A stretch of 64,000 bases of DNA from the NCBI RefSeq assembly GCF_042431545.1, contig NZ_JBHLYX010000001.1; one strand, given 5' to 3'. The notes beneath the pieces were generated by a model. That model made no database searches, had not been told where the DNA came from, and saw only the letters and a program-made list of their open reading frames with translations. The stretch is from Pseudoalteromonas xiamenensis. GTDB taxonomy: Bacteria > Pseudomonadota > Gammaproteobacteria > Enterobacterales > Alteromonadaceae. This document shows positions 53,505 through 62,565 of this stretch, in pieces (position 1 is the stretch's first letter; the number at the start of each line of letters is the position of its first letter). A program made the position numbers and the translations under genes.

Positions 53505-56048
53505 GTGAAAATTAGAACAATAATGCCATCTATGGTGGCGAGTGCGGTTTTGAGTGTGTTGCTTGTTGGCTGCAACGAGCAATCCAAATCGACGACGGCA
53601 ACGAGTCAACCCGTTGATTCAACTTCGCTTTGGGCTCACGTCAATTCTGTGATCCCAAAAGATGATAAAGTAGAGCAGAAGGTTGCCGCTATTCTCGCGA
53701 AAATGACAATTGAGCAAAAAGTAGCGCAAACCATCCAACCGGAGATCAAGTCAATCAGCGTCGAAGACATGCGTCGCTACGGTTTCGGTTCCTATCTCAA
53801 TGGGGGCGGCTCATTTCCAAACGGTAACAAACATGCGACGCCGAAAGAATGGATAGATCTTGCCGATGCAATGTATCAAGCGTCAATAGATGCGAGTTTA
53901 GATGGTTCCACCATCCCGACGATGTGGGGAACAGATGCGGTACATGGTCACAATAACGTGATTGGTGCGACTATTTTTCCTCACAACATTGGGTTGGGTG
54001 CAACCAATAACCCGAAATTGCTTGAACAAATTGGCGCTATTACCGCAAAAGAAGTGCGTGCGACAGGTATAGACTGGGTGTTCGCGCCAACCGTTGCAAC
54101 AGTACGTGACGATCGTTGGGGACGCACGTATGAAGGCTATTCCGAAGATCCTGAAATTGTAAAAGCCTATGCAGGCGCCATGGTGAAAGGGCTCCAAGGA
54201 GTGCCTGAAAACGGTCTATTCGCAGACGATAAGGTGATTAGCACCGTGAAGCACTTTTTAGGTGATGGTGGTACGGAAGGGGGTGATGACCAAGGAGACA
54301 ATCTGGCGTCGGAAAGCGAGCTCTATCGTATCCACGCACAAGGTTACGTCAGTGGTCTTGCGGCCGGAGCACAATCAGTGATGGCGTCGTTCAACAGTTG
54401 GAAAGGCGAAAAAGCGCACGGTAGTCACTATTTATTAACAAAAGTTCTTAAAAACAAAATGGGCTTTGATGGCTTTGTTGTAGGGGACTGGAATGGTCAT
54501 GGACAAGTTCCCGGCTGCAGTAATGAGAGTTGTCCGAATGCGATGAATGCAGGCCTTGATGTATTCATGGTACCCGGACCGGAGTGGAAACCGTTACTTG
54601 AAAACACCATAGCGCAAGTGAAAAGTGGGGCAATTCCTGAATCACGACTCAATGATTCAGTACGTCGTATTTTACGTGTAAAAGTAAGAGCGGGATTGTT
54701 CGAGTCAGTAACCCCTAAAATGCGACCATTGAGTGGAGATATGTCGCTCATTGGCGCGAAAGCTCATCGTGATGTCGCAAAACAAGCAGTTCGTGAATCA
54801 CTTGTGCTGCTGAAAAACAACAACCAACTTTTACCACTAAACGCGAATTCACGCATTTTACTGGCTGGGGATGGCGCGGACAACATCGGCAAGCAATCTG
54901 GCGGCTGGAGCATTACCTGGCAAGGTACAGGTAATACTAACGAGGATTTTCCCGGTGGAACCAGCATATTTGATGGATTTAAGGCTCAAGTCGAAAAGGC
55001 AGGTGGCCAAGTCGAATTGTCGGTGTCTGGTGCGTTTACTCAAAAGCCGGATGTAGCCGTTGTCGTATTTGGAGAAGACCCTTACGCAGAGGGCAATGGT
55101 GACCTTGCGAATGTCGAATATCAGCGAGGCAACAAACGTGACTTGCAGCTTTTGGAAAAATTAAAGTCGCAAGGTATTCCGGTTGTTGCAATTTTCCTGA
55201 CAGGCCGCCCGCTTTGGGTAAATCCGGAATTGAATGCCTCTGACGCATTTGTTGTAGCGTGGCTGCCTGGAAGTGAAGGTGGTGCGATTGCTGATGTGCT
55301 GTTAAAGGATAAAAATGACGCAGTCGCGTATGATTTTAAAGGCAAGTTAACCTTCTCATGGCCTTCTTCACCTACACAAACTGCGGTTAATCGAGGTGAT
55401 AGTAACTACAACCCATTGCTCCCTTATGGCTACGGGTTAAGTTACGGTCAACAATCACAACAGGTTAATCTAGACAACTTGCCTACAGAATTTAAAACCG
55501 TGCAAGGTGAACTTGCGAATCATGAGATCCTGGTCAGAGACGTTAAGGCACCAAGCTGGGCTCAAATTCGCGAAGCATCAGGTGAGACTCGAATTTCTTC
55601 CAGCGTTACTCGCACTCCGTCGCTCGAGGTCTCAACGGAAGATAAAATGGTGCAAGAAGATGCCCGTAATCTCGTGTTTACTGGAAAGGCTGAGGCGAGT
55701 TTCGAAGTACTGGCTGCATTCCCATCTGATTTACGTAATTTACTCGAGGCTGACGCGAGGTTAAATTTCGCCTTGAAAGTCAACCATACTGATGAGGCGC
55801 AGTCTTTTAGCATCGCGGGTCCATGTAATAATGAGTGCGAAAAGACGGTTCAAGTCGCTATTGAAAAACCAACAGGGTGGTATGACGTATCTGTCCCTGT
55901 TAGTTGTTTCGCCTCGCCTGAAAACGATCTCTCAAAAGTGATGCACCTGTTTAAGCTTACCGCTGACAAGCCAATGAACATCTCTATCGCGGATGTCTAT
56001 GTGGGGGCGAGTAATGAAAACGCGGTTACAATAAACTGTAATAACTGA
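53505..56048 (+). CDS. GH3 exo-beta-glucanase lipoprotein, ExoP-like
   Basis: An 847-residue GH3 hydrolase. A lipoprotein signal ends in LLVGC with C23 as the lipidation site. The (beta/alpha)8 domain contains KHFLGDGGT and the nucleophile D328 in GFVVGDWNGH. The alpha/beta sandwich domain includes AWLPGSEGGAIADVL. A C-terminal beta-sandwich of about 180 residues (from roughly 670) resembles a carbohydrate-binding fold. Length and domain order match ExoP of Pseudoalteromonas, an exo-1,3/1,4-beta-glucanase with such a third domain. It would release glucose from beta-glucan oligosaccharides at the membrane. The start is GTG with AAGGA upstream. Confidence 0.93.
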   Translation: MKIRTIMPSMVASAVLSVLLVGCNEQSKSTTATSQPVDSTSLWAHVNSVIPKDDKVEQKVAAILAKMTIEQKVAQTIQPEIKSISVEDMRRYGFGSYLNGGGSFPNGNKHATPKEWIDLADAMYQASIDASLDGSTIPTMWGTDAVHGHNNVIGATIFPHNIGLGATNNPKLLEQIGAITAKEVRATGIDWVFAPTVATVRDDRWGRTYEGYSEDPEIVKAYAGAMVKGLQGVPENGLFADDKVISTVKHFLGDGGTEGGDDQGDNLASESELYRIHAQGYVSGLAAGAQSVMASFNSWKGEKAHGSHYLLTKVLKNKMGFDGFVVGDWNGHGQVPGCSNESCPNAMNAGLDVFMVPGPEWKPLLENTIAQVKSGAIPESRLNDSVRRILRVKVRAGLFESVTPKMRPLSGDMSLIGAKAHRDVAKQAVRESLVLLKNNNQLLPLNANSRILLAGDGADNIGKQSGGWSITWQGTGNTNEDFPGGTSIFDGFKAQVEKAGGQVELSVSGAFTQKPDVAVVVFGEDPYAEGNGDLANVEYQRGNKRDLQLLEKLKSQGIPVVAIFLTGRPLWVNPELNASDAFVVAWLPGSEGGAIADVLLKDKNDAVAYDFKGKLTFSWPSSPTQTAVNRGDSNYNPLLPYGYGLSYGQQSQQVNLDNLPTEFKTVQGELANHEILVRDVKAPSWAQIREASGETRISSSVTRTPSLEVSTEDKMVQEDARNLVFTGKAEASFEVLAAFPSDLRNLLEADARLNFALKVNHTDEAQSFSIAGPCNNECEKTVQVAIEKPTGWYDVSVPVSCFASPENDLSKVMHLFKLTADKPMNISIADVYVGASNENAVTINCNN

Positions 56049-56051
56049 TTT

Positions 56052-56074
56052 AGGGAGCACTAGCTCCCTTTTTT
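56052..56074 (+). terminator. Hairpin between GH3 and GH16 genes
   Basis: A 7-bp stem AGGGAGC / GCTCCCT with a 4-base loop, then a T-run. GH16 starts 26 bases later on the same strand, so it is either a partial terminator that tunes GH16 expression or GH16 has its own promoter. Confidence 0.7.
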
Positions 56075-56100
56075 AATAAGTATAATAAGACGAATATCGA

Positions 56101-57042
56101 ATGAAACGAACTAGTTACTTCTGTTTAGCCATACTTGTATCTACAGGTGCCAGTGCACAAAGCAAATTGTGTATACAAGACCCTATTTGGCAAGATGAAT
56201 TTAGTGATGAGACGTTAGATCCTGAAAAATGGAACATAGAACAAAATTGTTGGGGTGGTGGTAACCACGAACTTCAATGCTATGTTAATGATAAGCGGAC
56301 TATTTCTGTTACCAATGGCGTCTTGTCTCTGACGGCACTTAAAGAACAAGGAACAGGACCTACTTTTCCAAAAAGTCATCCTAACTATGACCCCACACAA
56401 ACATCCACTAAATCGTTTATTAGCGGTCGAATCAACAGCAAATCAAAAGCAGCGTTTACCTACGGTCGATTTGAGATCCGTGCAAAATTGCCTCAAGGAC
56501 AAGGGAGCTGGCCTGCAATTTGGATGTTACCTGAAGAAAATCGCTATGGTCCTTGGCCCGAATCGGGTGAAATTGACATCATGGAAGCTGTGAATTTAGG
56601 TGCTCGTTCAGACGATAACGATGCGACTTATGAGGGCAAGCCTGAAACACGCGTTCACGGTACACTTCATTACGGCACAAGGCCTCCGAAAAATGTATAT
56701 ACAGGTAAACCATATCGGTTGGACGAGGAACGTTTGCCTAGTAGCGGATTTCATGTCTATCGATTGGACTGGAAAAAGGACGAAATTAGTTGGTATGTCG
56801 ATGGGGTACTTTATTCCACGCAATATCCTCAAATGACAGGTTCAGATGGTTGGTTTAGCCAACCTGAGGGCAATACACGGCGACCTGACAATGCCCCTTT
56901 TAATCATCCCTTCCATTTACTACTTAATGTTGCGGTAGGCGATGATTGGGCAGGTAAGGTCAATGAAAAAGGTGTTGATGAGTCTAAACTACCTTTCACA
57001 ATGCAAATTGATTGGGTCCGAGTATACGAACTGTGTGACTGA
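56101..57042 (+). CDS. GH16 endo-beta-1,3-glucanase (laminarinase-type)
   Basis: A 313-residue secreted GH16 enzyme. A signal peptide covers about 1-20. The catalytic signature GEIDIMEAV places the nucleophile E157, D159 and acid/base E162. The flanking RFEIRAKLPQGQGSWPAIWMLP and HVYRLDWKKDEISWYVDG segments are typical of laminarinases and lichenases. It ends with the catalytic domain and has no binding module. It would cut laminarin or related beta-glucans outside the cell, feeding GH3. It is last in the operon, after a leaky-looking hairpin. Its final QIDWVRVYELC is the usual GH16 end. Confidence 0.93.
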   Translation: MKRTSYFCLAILVSTGASAQSKLCIQDPIWQDEFSDETLDPEKWNIEQNCWGGGNHELQCYVNDKRTISVTNGVLSLTALKEQGTGPTFPKSHPNYDPTQTSTKSFISGRINSKSKAAFTYGRFEIRAKLPQGQGSWPAIWMLPEENRYGPWPESGEIDIMEAVNLGARSDDNDATYEGKPETRVHGTLHYGTRPPKNVYTGKPYRLDEERLPSSGFHVYRLDWKKDEISWYVDGVLYSTQYPQMTGSDGWFSQPEGNTRRPDNAPFNHPFHLLLNVAVGDDWAGKVNEKGVDESKLPFTMQIDWVRVYELCD

Positions 57043-57099
57043 CAGAGAAAACAGCCCAATAACGCCATATTTACGCGTGTAGAACGTCATTATCTATCT

Positions 57100-57369
57100 T
57101 TAATGACGTTCGGTTTCTTCTAACTTTTTTTGTAAAATTAAGACAAGTTCATCGTATTTTGGGCCAAAGCCTAAATTGGGTGCGAGTAAAGCGACAACAC
57201 CGATGACGACCAAGGCAGCAAAAAGTGTTTGCTGTGGCAAAACGTTAAGCGCATATAAAGTCAGCGCAATAAACATGACCGACACGGCAATAATACGTAT
57301 AACATTTGCTTTTTTTAGATTACTTTTCGCAGCTTCGATGGTTTGTTTTTCTTGATCTGTAAAATTCAT
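57100..57369 (-). CDS. Small membrane protein, unknown function
   Basis: An 89-residue protein with two predicted membrane helices (about 23-42 and 47-65) joined by a short turn. An N-terminal amphipathic, Lys-rich segment and a C-terminal helix rich in Glu, Lys and Leu flank them. I do not recognise the family. It lies convergent to GH16, with 57 bases between the stops, and downstream of the gene-free stretch after the halogenase cluster. Confidence 0.6.
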   Translation of the reverse strand: MNFTDQEKQTIEAAKSNLKKANVIRIIAVSVMFIALTLYALNVLPQQTLFAALVVIGVVALLAPNLGFGPKYDELVLILQKKLEETERH

Positions 57370-57482
57370 TCTAATTTCGTGATACCTAAGACTCGTAAGC
57401 TATTTTCAAGAAAACAGTTTACTTCGGTCCATCAAACATGGCTATGACTGTAAGCCGATAGTTGGTAGATTTTTATCTCTTT

Positions 57483-57745
57483 CTAACAGACTATTTTCAG
57501 AAAAGGCATTTCGTATTCTTGTTTCACAGGTATATGGCTCATGTGATTAAGCTGTAAATCGACACGTACTTTCGTTGCATCATTGTCTAAGGAAGGGGTT
57601 TGTTTAGACAACGTGTTTGTGGCGCGAAGGTAACGGCTTCCTGTTTTACAAAATAAGCCAGTCTATGCGTCCACTCACGTGGTAAAAAGAATTTCCAAGT
57701 CAAGCTATATAAGCCAGACTTGGAAAAAGGGAGACGGTCTTTGTG
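57483..57745 (-). pseudogene. Possible decayed coding remnant downstream of the halogenase
   Basis: In the gap 57370-57750 the minus strand reads SLTWKFFLPREWTHRLAYFVKQEAV... to a stop at 57587. A different frame then continues TNTLSKQTPSLDNDATKVRVDLQLNHM... to a stop at 57483, open for about 60 codons. One frameshift would fuse them into roughly 95 protein-like residues. No start codon is seen and I do not recognise the family. Its beginning overlaps the hairpin at 57692-57726, so part may be chance. The rest of the gap (57370-57482) shows nothing. Confidence 0.3.
57692..57726 (-). terminator. Hairpin after the distal halogenase gene
   Basis: A 10-bp perfect inverted repeat (TTTCCAAGTC / GACTTGGAAA) around a 15-base centre begins 25 bases past the halogenase stop. 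On the minus strand TTCTTTTT follows. It is a probable terminator of the halogenase operon. Confidence 0.65.
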
Positions 57746-57750
57746 ACGAA

Positions 57751-59256
57751 TTATTCACTGTGCGTTTTACAGTAATGTTCAAGAAAATCTTGGTGGCTTG
57801 GTAGCTGTTGAACCGTTCTATCTACGTTGTATTTAATTTGATTCAAAAACTGTGAAAGCTCATCATTACTCATTACATCGACAATTGGGTGATAAGCTTT
57901 AGGTAAAATGCCTTGTCCCATCATTACTTGTGTCCAGGAATTCTCACCAAACAGCTCGTTGCCAGACTTAAATACACGTCCAGTTTCACGGAATAATTCC
58001 ATGCGGTGGCGCAATGTGTCTGGGATCTCGAGGTTTTTGCAGTGACGCCAGAATGCAGAATCGGTGCGCTCAGTTGCGTTGTAATGAAGAATAATGAAAT
58101 CGCGGATATTATCCACTTCCTCTTGTGTTTGACGGTTAAATTCGTCTACATCCGTTTGTTGAATCCCAGCCTGCGGGAACAACTGCATTAGGCGTACAAT
58201 ACCGCGTTGGATTAAATGTATGCTGGTGGATTCTAAAGGTTCAATAAAACCGGAAGAAAGGCCAATCGCAACACAATTTTTGTTCCAATGCTTACGCCGC
58301 TGGCCGGTCGTGAACTTAATCACCCGAGGATCGGTTATGGGATCGCCAGGTAAATTTTCGAGTAAAGTACGCTTTGCCTCGGTATCACTTACGAATCTAT
58401 CACAATACACAATGCCATTGCCCATGCGGGTTTGTAGTGGTATTTGCCACTGCCAGCCCGCATCGTGCGCAATAGCGCGAGTGTATGGTTTAGGTGCATC
58501 TGCTTTTGTGGTTTGCACGGCGATTGCCGAGTTAGCAGGTAGCCAATGACTCCAGTCATCAAAACCTGTGTGGAGCGCTTGCTCAATGAGCAAAGCTCGG
58601 AACCCGGTACAGTCAATAAACAAATCGCCGGCGATGGTATTGCCGCTATCGAGCGTTACGCTGTCTATATAACCGGTGACTTCGTTTAAATTTACTCGGG
58701 AAATCTTACCCTCAATGCGTTTCGCGCCATGTTCAAACGCCATGGTCTGGAGGAATTTGGCGTACAAAGAAGCATCTAGGTGGTAGGCATAGTTCAGGGA
58801 TTGTTTGTTTAGGTGCGCAAACTTATTTTGCTTTGCTGCTATCAGCTCAGGACAATAGTCGCCAAACTCTGACGCAATGCCCATTTGTTTTCCTTTAACC
58901 CAAAAATGTTGAAAACCCGCTGCCCAGCAATCTTTTCCGGTATATCCGAAAGAGTGAATGTAGCTGTCTTCCTTGTTTGCCCAGTTTTCAAAGCCAATGC
59001 CAAGCTTAAAGGTCGCATTCGTCGCCGCCATAAACTCTTGTTCATTGATGTGCAACAGCCGATGTAGAGTAAGCAATGTTGGAATGGTAGCTTCACCAAC
59101 ACCGACTGTGCCAATTTGATCAGATTCAATAAGCGTAATGTCGAGTGTTTTACCTAACAATTTTGCTAACGAGGCTGCAGCCATCCAACCGGCTGTACCA
59201 CCACCAGCAATGACCACTTTTTTTACTGCATTTACGTTCATGGTGTTCTCATTCAT
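57751..59256 (-). CDS. Flavin-dependent halogenase, tryptophan halogenase family (distal copy)
   Basis: A 501-residue FAD protein of the tryptophan 7-halogenase family. The nucleotide-binding motif is IAGGGTAGWMAA. The halogenase-specific WxWxIP motif is intact (GWQWQIPL), K84 in NATFK matches the Lys that carries HOCl in PrnA and RebH, and E342 in EPLESTS matches the catalytic Glu. Family members oxidise halide with FADH2 and O2. The substrate here is unknown, because the genes next to it are a cupin, SapC and a TonB receptor rather than a biosynthetic cluster. It is the last gene of the leftward operon, 5 bases after the cupin gene, and ends at a hairpin. Confidence 0.88.
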   Translation of the reverse strand: MNENTMNVNAVKKVVIAGGGTAGWMAAASLAKLLGKTLDITLIESDQIGTVGVGEATIPTLLTLHRLLHINEQEFMAATNATFKLGIGFENWANKEDSYIHSFGYTGKDCWAAGFQHFWVKGKQMGIASEFGDYCPELIAAKQNKFAHLNKQSLNYAYHLDASLYAKFLQTMAFEHGAKRIEGKISRVNLNEVTGYIDSVTLDSGNTIAGDLFIDCTGFRALLIEQALHTGFDDWSHWLPANSAIAVQTTKADAPKPYTRAIAHDAGWQWQIPLQTRMGNGIVYCDRFVSDTEAKRTLLENLPGDPITDPRVIKFTTGQRRKHWNKNCVAIGLSSGFIEPLESTSIHLIQRGIVRLMQLFPQAGIQQTDVDEFNRQTQEEVDNIRDFIILHYNATERTDSAFWRHCKNLEIPDTLRHRMELFRETGRVFKSGNELFGENSWTQVMMGQGILPKAYHPIVDVMSNDELSQFLNQIKYNVDRTVQQLPSHQDFLEHYCKTHSE

Positions 59257-59261
59257 CGAAT

Positions 59262-60278
59262 TTAGCGTTCCAAGTTTCTGGCGAGCTGTTTTTTAACGTT
59301 TAACTGTTGTTGCGTATTCGAGCCGTCAAATACCCCAAGTAATTCATGTGGAATGTGGTTAGTATCAAATTCATCACTGAATAGGTAGTAGTCGAAAAAG
59401 GCTTTCCAAGCCGCTTTCTCGTGTGCGGGTAATTGTCTTATGGCAAGCAGTGCGTGAGTGAGGGCATCCGTTGGACTCCCTATGACGCTCTTTTCATCTC
59501 GCCACCAATAGTTGATCTGCGCATTGATGTCTTCAAGGCCTTCTACGTAGTGCCACCACATGCTCGGAATATAAAGGCAATCGCCAGGGGTTAAATCAAC
59601 AAACTGTGCGTGTTTTAAGGCTTCAGCGAAACGTGGAAACGCGTCGAAGTCAGGCTCATTTAAGTTAACCATCGAGATAGGGCGACCTGCTGGCGTAAAA
59701 TCAAGTGAACCGATATAGAGGTTACTGATTTGCTCTGGTGGGAATAGTACGAATCGACGTTTACCAATGACGTTACACGCTAGGTTTAGGGGAAAGTCAC
59801 TGTGGATGGCCACTTTACTTTTTTGACCAAGCCAGAGGCTTTTAAGTGGCGAGATTTCATCAAGCACAGTGCTGTGCTCGGTATCAATTTCAGGGAACCA
59901 ACGTCCAAATAACGTAGAACCTAAGTAAAATGCGCCAAGCGCTTCATTATTTGATGTGCTGAGCTGCTGTGCAAGTCGGCTAAATGGTCCATTTAAAACG
60001 CGATAATTAAACCCAGTTGCACTCTCGTTATAAAACACGCGGCCATCTGCATTGGGGGCAACGTTAAACACAGTGACAGGTTCTTGGGTCGAATGCTGTT
60101 CCAAATATCGCAGCGCTTGTAGAGCGGATACTTGTGCCTTGGCAACTAAAGGCCAATGTGCAACAAATCCTCGTAGCACTATTGGCGTTTCTTGATTTGC
60201 CAGCAGCGTCTTTAAATCACGAAAGGCGACGTCGTTACGTTCTGGGATTGGTTGTAATTGGCTGATATCCAAACCCAT
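59262..60278 (-). CDS. Cupin-like / JmjC-type Fe(II) oxygenase-like protein
   Basis: A 338-residue protein of the Cupin_8 (JmjC-like) group. It has WLGQKSKVAIHSDFPLN, with the HxD pair of the metal site, KRRFVLFPPEQ, a GDCLYIPSMWWHYVE segment with the distal His, and NINYWW-type strand AQINYWW. Such proteins are 2-oxoglutarate/Fe(II) hydroxylases, though many are untested. It lies 3 bases after the SapC gene and 5 bases before the distal halogenase, so it belongs to the same operon and perhaps the same modification pathway. AAAGGT lies upstream of ATG 60278. Confidence 0.85.
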   Translation of the reverse strand: MGLDISQLQPIPERNDVAFRDLKTLLANQETPIVLRGFVAHWPLVAKAQVSALQALRYLEQHSTQEPVTVFNVAPNADGRVFYNESATGFNYRVLNGPFSRLAQQLSTSNNEALGAFYLGSTLFGRWFPEIDTEHSTVLDEISPLKSLWLGQKSKVAIHSDFPLNLACNVIGKRRFVLFPPEQISNLYIGSLDFTPAGRPISMVNLNEPDFDAFPRFAEALKHAQFVDLTPGDCLYIPSMWWHYVEGLEDINAQINYWWRDEKSVIGSPTDALTHALLAIRQLPAHEKAAWKAFFDYYLFSDEFDTNHIPHELLGVFDGSNTQQQLNVKKQLARNLER

Positions 60279-60281
60279 GGT

Positions 60282-60989
60282 TTATACCTTTTGGGTTTGT
60301 CTATTTTTTCTGTCGATTAACGTCAGAAGCTGCGAATGAGACGCGAGTACAAAGTAAATTGCAGCTAAATGCCCCTCATGTTGCAACTTTAAAAGTTGCT
60401 GGTCTGAAAGCGAATTTAGTTTGTCTTCATTGATAGTGTAAAAACCCGTTAATTGTGTTGTTTCGCCATTGTTAAGCTTAATGTCTAATGACAATGATTC
60501 TAACAAGTTACCTTCGAGCAGTTGTGCAACAAAGTACGCATTTTCTTGAACGCCTTGATGCAATAATTCCAGTGACTGACCTACACGTTCAAGGTAGGGC
60601 GTAAACTCGCCAAACTCGCTAAACAATGGTTCGCCGTCAACGCGAGAAACTTTGGGGCTACTCATATCGATATGGATTACGCGTTGGTCGTGTTGTTGAC
60701 CTATCGAAAAAGGCAGTCGTTCAATCGACAAAGGCACATATGAAGCTTCCCAGCCAGCGCCACTCAGAAACAAGTTGGAGTGTGGTTCGAGACCAAGTAG
60801 CGCGACCGGGAAAAATTGGCCATTGGTTGCATCTTTTTGAAATAAAATCGGGTAATGCGCTTGGATTTGGCGAAATTCGGAAACAAAGGTGTAGGCGGCC
60901 ATTTGTGCGTCACCAAGCTCTGCCGATTTTCGGGTAATGATTTTAATCTCTTTGTGCTGCTGGTGATTCAGGAGGACGGTTGTTGTCAT
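60282..60989 (-). CDS. SapC-family protein
   Basis: A 235-residue cytoplasmic-looking protein of the SapC family. It begins MTTTVLLNHQQHKEIKI, with YPILFQKDATNGQFFPVALLGL and the WEASYVPLSIERLPF motif characteristic of SapC, and LYTINEDKLNSLSD-like FYTINEDKLNSL near the C-terminus. The Campylobacter relative is annotated near S-layer genes, but in Alteromonadales and Caulobacterales these genes sit with TonB receptors and halogenases and have no known function. ATG 60989 (GAG upstream) is preferred to the start at 61025, which would overlap the upstream gene further. Confidence 0.85.
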   Translation of the reverse strand: MTTTVLLNHQQHKEIKIITRKSAELGDAQMAAYTFVSEFRQIQAHYPILFQKDATNGQFFPVALLGLEPHSNLFLSGAGWEASYVPLSIERLPFSIGQQHDQRVIHIDMSSPKVSRVDGEPLFSEFGEFTPYLERVGQSLELLHQGVQENAYFVAQLLEGNLLESLSLDIKLNNGETTQLTGFYTINEDKLNSLSDQQLLKLQHEGHLAAIYFVLASHSQLLTLIDRKNRQTQKV

Positions 60990-61005
60990 TGTTTTCTCGC
61001 TTATC

Positions 61006-62547
61006 TTAAATCTTTGGCAGGCCATGTATGGCTATTTTGTTTAGTAAACTACGGTTTGTAGGCAAATTCAAAAGTCGTTTCGCTTCATTGATTAAATTGC
61101 CGTATTCTTTTTCGGTTTGTTCCACAATCGCTCGTTCTGATTGTGTTAAATACAGTTGCTGCTCAAACCCCATGCCATGAAGGATATATTCAAAACTGGC
61201 CGAAGGAAAAAGGCTTTCAATTTGCGGTAAGTCAAAACGGCTAGGACGATGGGTTTTCCAGTGAGTTAGCCACTTTGTGAGTCTTGGCGAATGCGTATCT
61301 GGACTATGGTGATGAAGCCAATAATCACTTGTGCGCTTACTGAGCACATAATGCAATTTCAGAAAATCGACGATGTCTCGCCAGCGCTCGGTTGTGAGGT
61401 GGTTGTAGCGTGTCTCGCACAGTGCCAGTTGCTCTTGGGTATGCGGGAAATGATCGACAAAAAACTTCGCAGCTTGCTCAATCATCACAAGCGCTGAGGC
61501 TTCTAAAGGTTCGACAAACCCAGCGGCCATGCCTATTGCAAGTATGTTTTTATGCCAGAATTTTTCACGGTAGCCTGGGTTAAATTGGATGAACTTAGGC
61601 TTACCGAGCGGCGATTGATTAGTGACATATTGAATGTGGTTATGGAGCTGAGAAAGCGCTTGTTCGTCACTGCAAAATTGCGTCGAATAGACAAAACCTA
61701 TACCGCGTCGGTGTTGTAAGCCGATGTCCCACACCCAACCGTTTTCGTAAGCCGTCGCAACCGTGGCCGAAGCAATAGGCGAATTGGTTTCTTCATAAGG
61801 CACTTGCAACGCGATTGCTCGGTCGTTAAATAATTCGCGTTTCACAGAAATAAAGGGGATTTGGCTGTGTTTATCGATAAGCAAGCCATGTTGACCGCTG
61901 CAATCTATAAAAAAATCGCCATCAATTTGCTCACGCTCGTCGGTACTTAGGCTGCTAATAAACCCATCACTGTCTTCGTGTATATGGGTAACGTTTGCTG
62001 TAATTCGCCGTACCCCTAAAGTGGATACCGCAAACTCGGTTAAGCGCTTTATGAAAAGACCCGCGTCAAAATGGTATCCGTAATTATGGATAGCAGCGTA
62101 TTCTGGAGTGGTAATGTCTTTAGGTGCAATATTCATCTCTATCAGACGAGCTTGTGCATTTACCGCATGTGCGAATGGTAGAGTTTCTTTTGCGCGTTGT
62201 GACCAAAACAGGCTGGTATCAATACTTGATGTTTGCCAAGGAGCGGTAAAGGGATGGTGATAACGATGAGGAACGTCATCATTTGACCAGTTTAAAAACA
62301 ATGAACCTTGTTTAAATGACGCGTTGCAGTCCGTAAACAACAAGGATTCTGGAAACCCAATACGAGCCAAAGTTTGTCGCATCGAAGGCCATGTGCCTTC
62401 TCCCACACCTATGGTTGGAATATCAGGGGATTCGATTAACGTGACTTCTATTGATTGACAGGCAAGTTCAGCACGAATAAGAGAAGCAGTAAGCCAGCCG
62501 GCCGTTCCACCACCTACAACGACAATGTGCTTGATGTCTTTTTCCAT
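61006..62547 (-). CDS. Flavin-dependent halogenase, tryptophan halogenase family (proximal copy)
   Basis: A 513-residue paralogue of the distal halogenase. It has VVGGGTAGWLTA, K79 in NASFK and E349 in EPLEASA, which are the Lys/Glu pair of PrnA and RebH at nearly the same numbering. The WxWxIP motif is altered to GWVWDIGL (Pro to Gly), so activity may differ. The start is ATG 62547, because a GTG 12 bases upstream has no better ribosome-binding site. It is the first gene after the receptor, separated from it by a terminator-like hairpin, and its end lies close to the SapC gene start. Confidence 0.87.
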   Translation of the reverse strand: MEKDIKHIVVVGGGTAGWLTASLIRAELACQSIEVTLIESPDIPTIGVGEGTWPSMRQTLARIGFPESLLFTDCNASFKQGSLFLNWSNDDVPHRYHHPFTAPWQTSSIDTSLFWSQRAKETLPFAHAVNAQARLIEMNIAPKDITTPEYAAIHNYGYHFDAGLFIKRLTEFAVSTLGVRRITANVTHIHEDSDGFISSLSTDEREQIDGDFFIDCSGQHGLLIDKHSQIPFISVKRELFNDRAIALQVPYEETNSPIASATVATAYENGWVWDIGLQHRRGIGFVYSTQFCSDEQALSQLHNHIQYVTNQSPLGKPKFIQFNPGYREKFWHKNILAIGMAAGFVEPLEASALVMIEQAAKFFVDHFPHTQEQLALCETRYNHLTTERWRDIVDFLKLHYVLSKRTSDYWLHHHSPDTHSPRLTKWLTHWKTHRPSRFDLPQIESLFPSASFEYILHGMGFEQQLYLTQSERAIVEQTEKEYGNLINEAKRLLNLPTNRSLLNKIAIHGLPKI

Positions 62548-62565
62548 AGTAAACCGCACTAAGTT

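Noticed and set aside
57751..62547. Halogenated natural-product biosynthetic cluster
   Set aside because: There are no NRPS, PKS, prenyltransferase, tryptophan oxidase or export genes nearby. The neighbours are a TonB receptor, SapC and a cupin.
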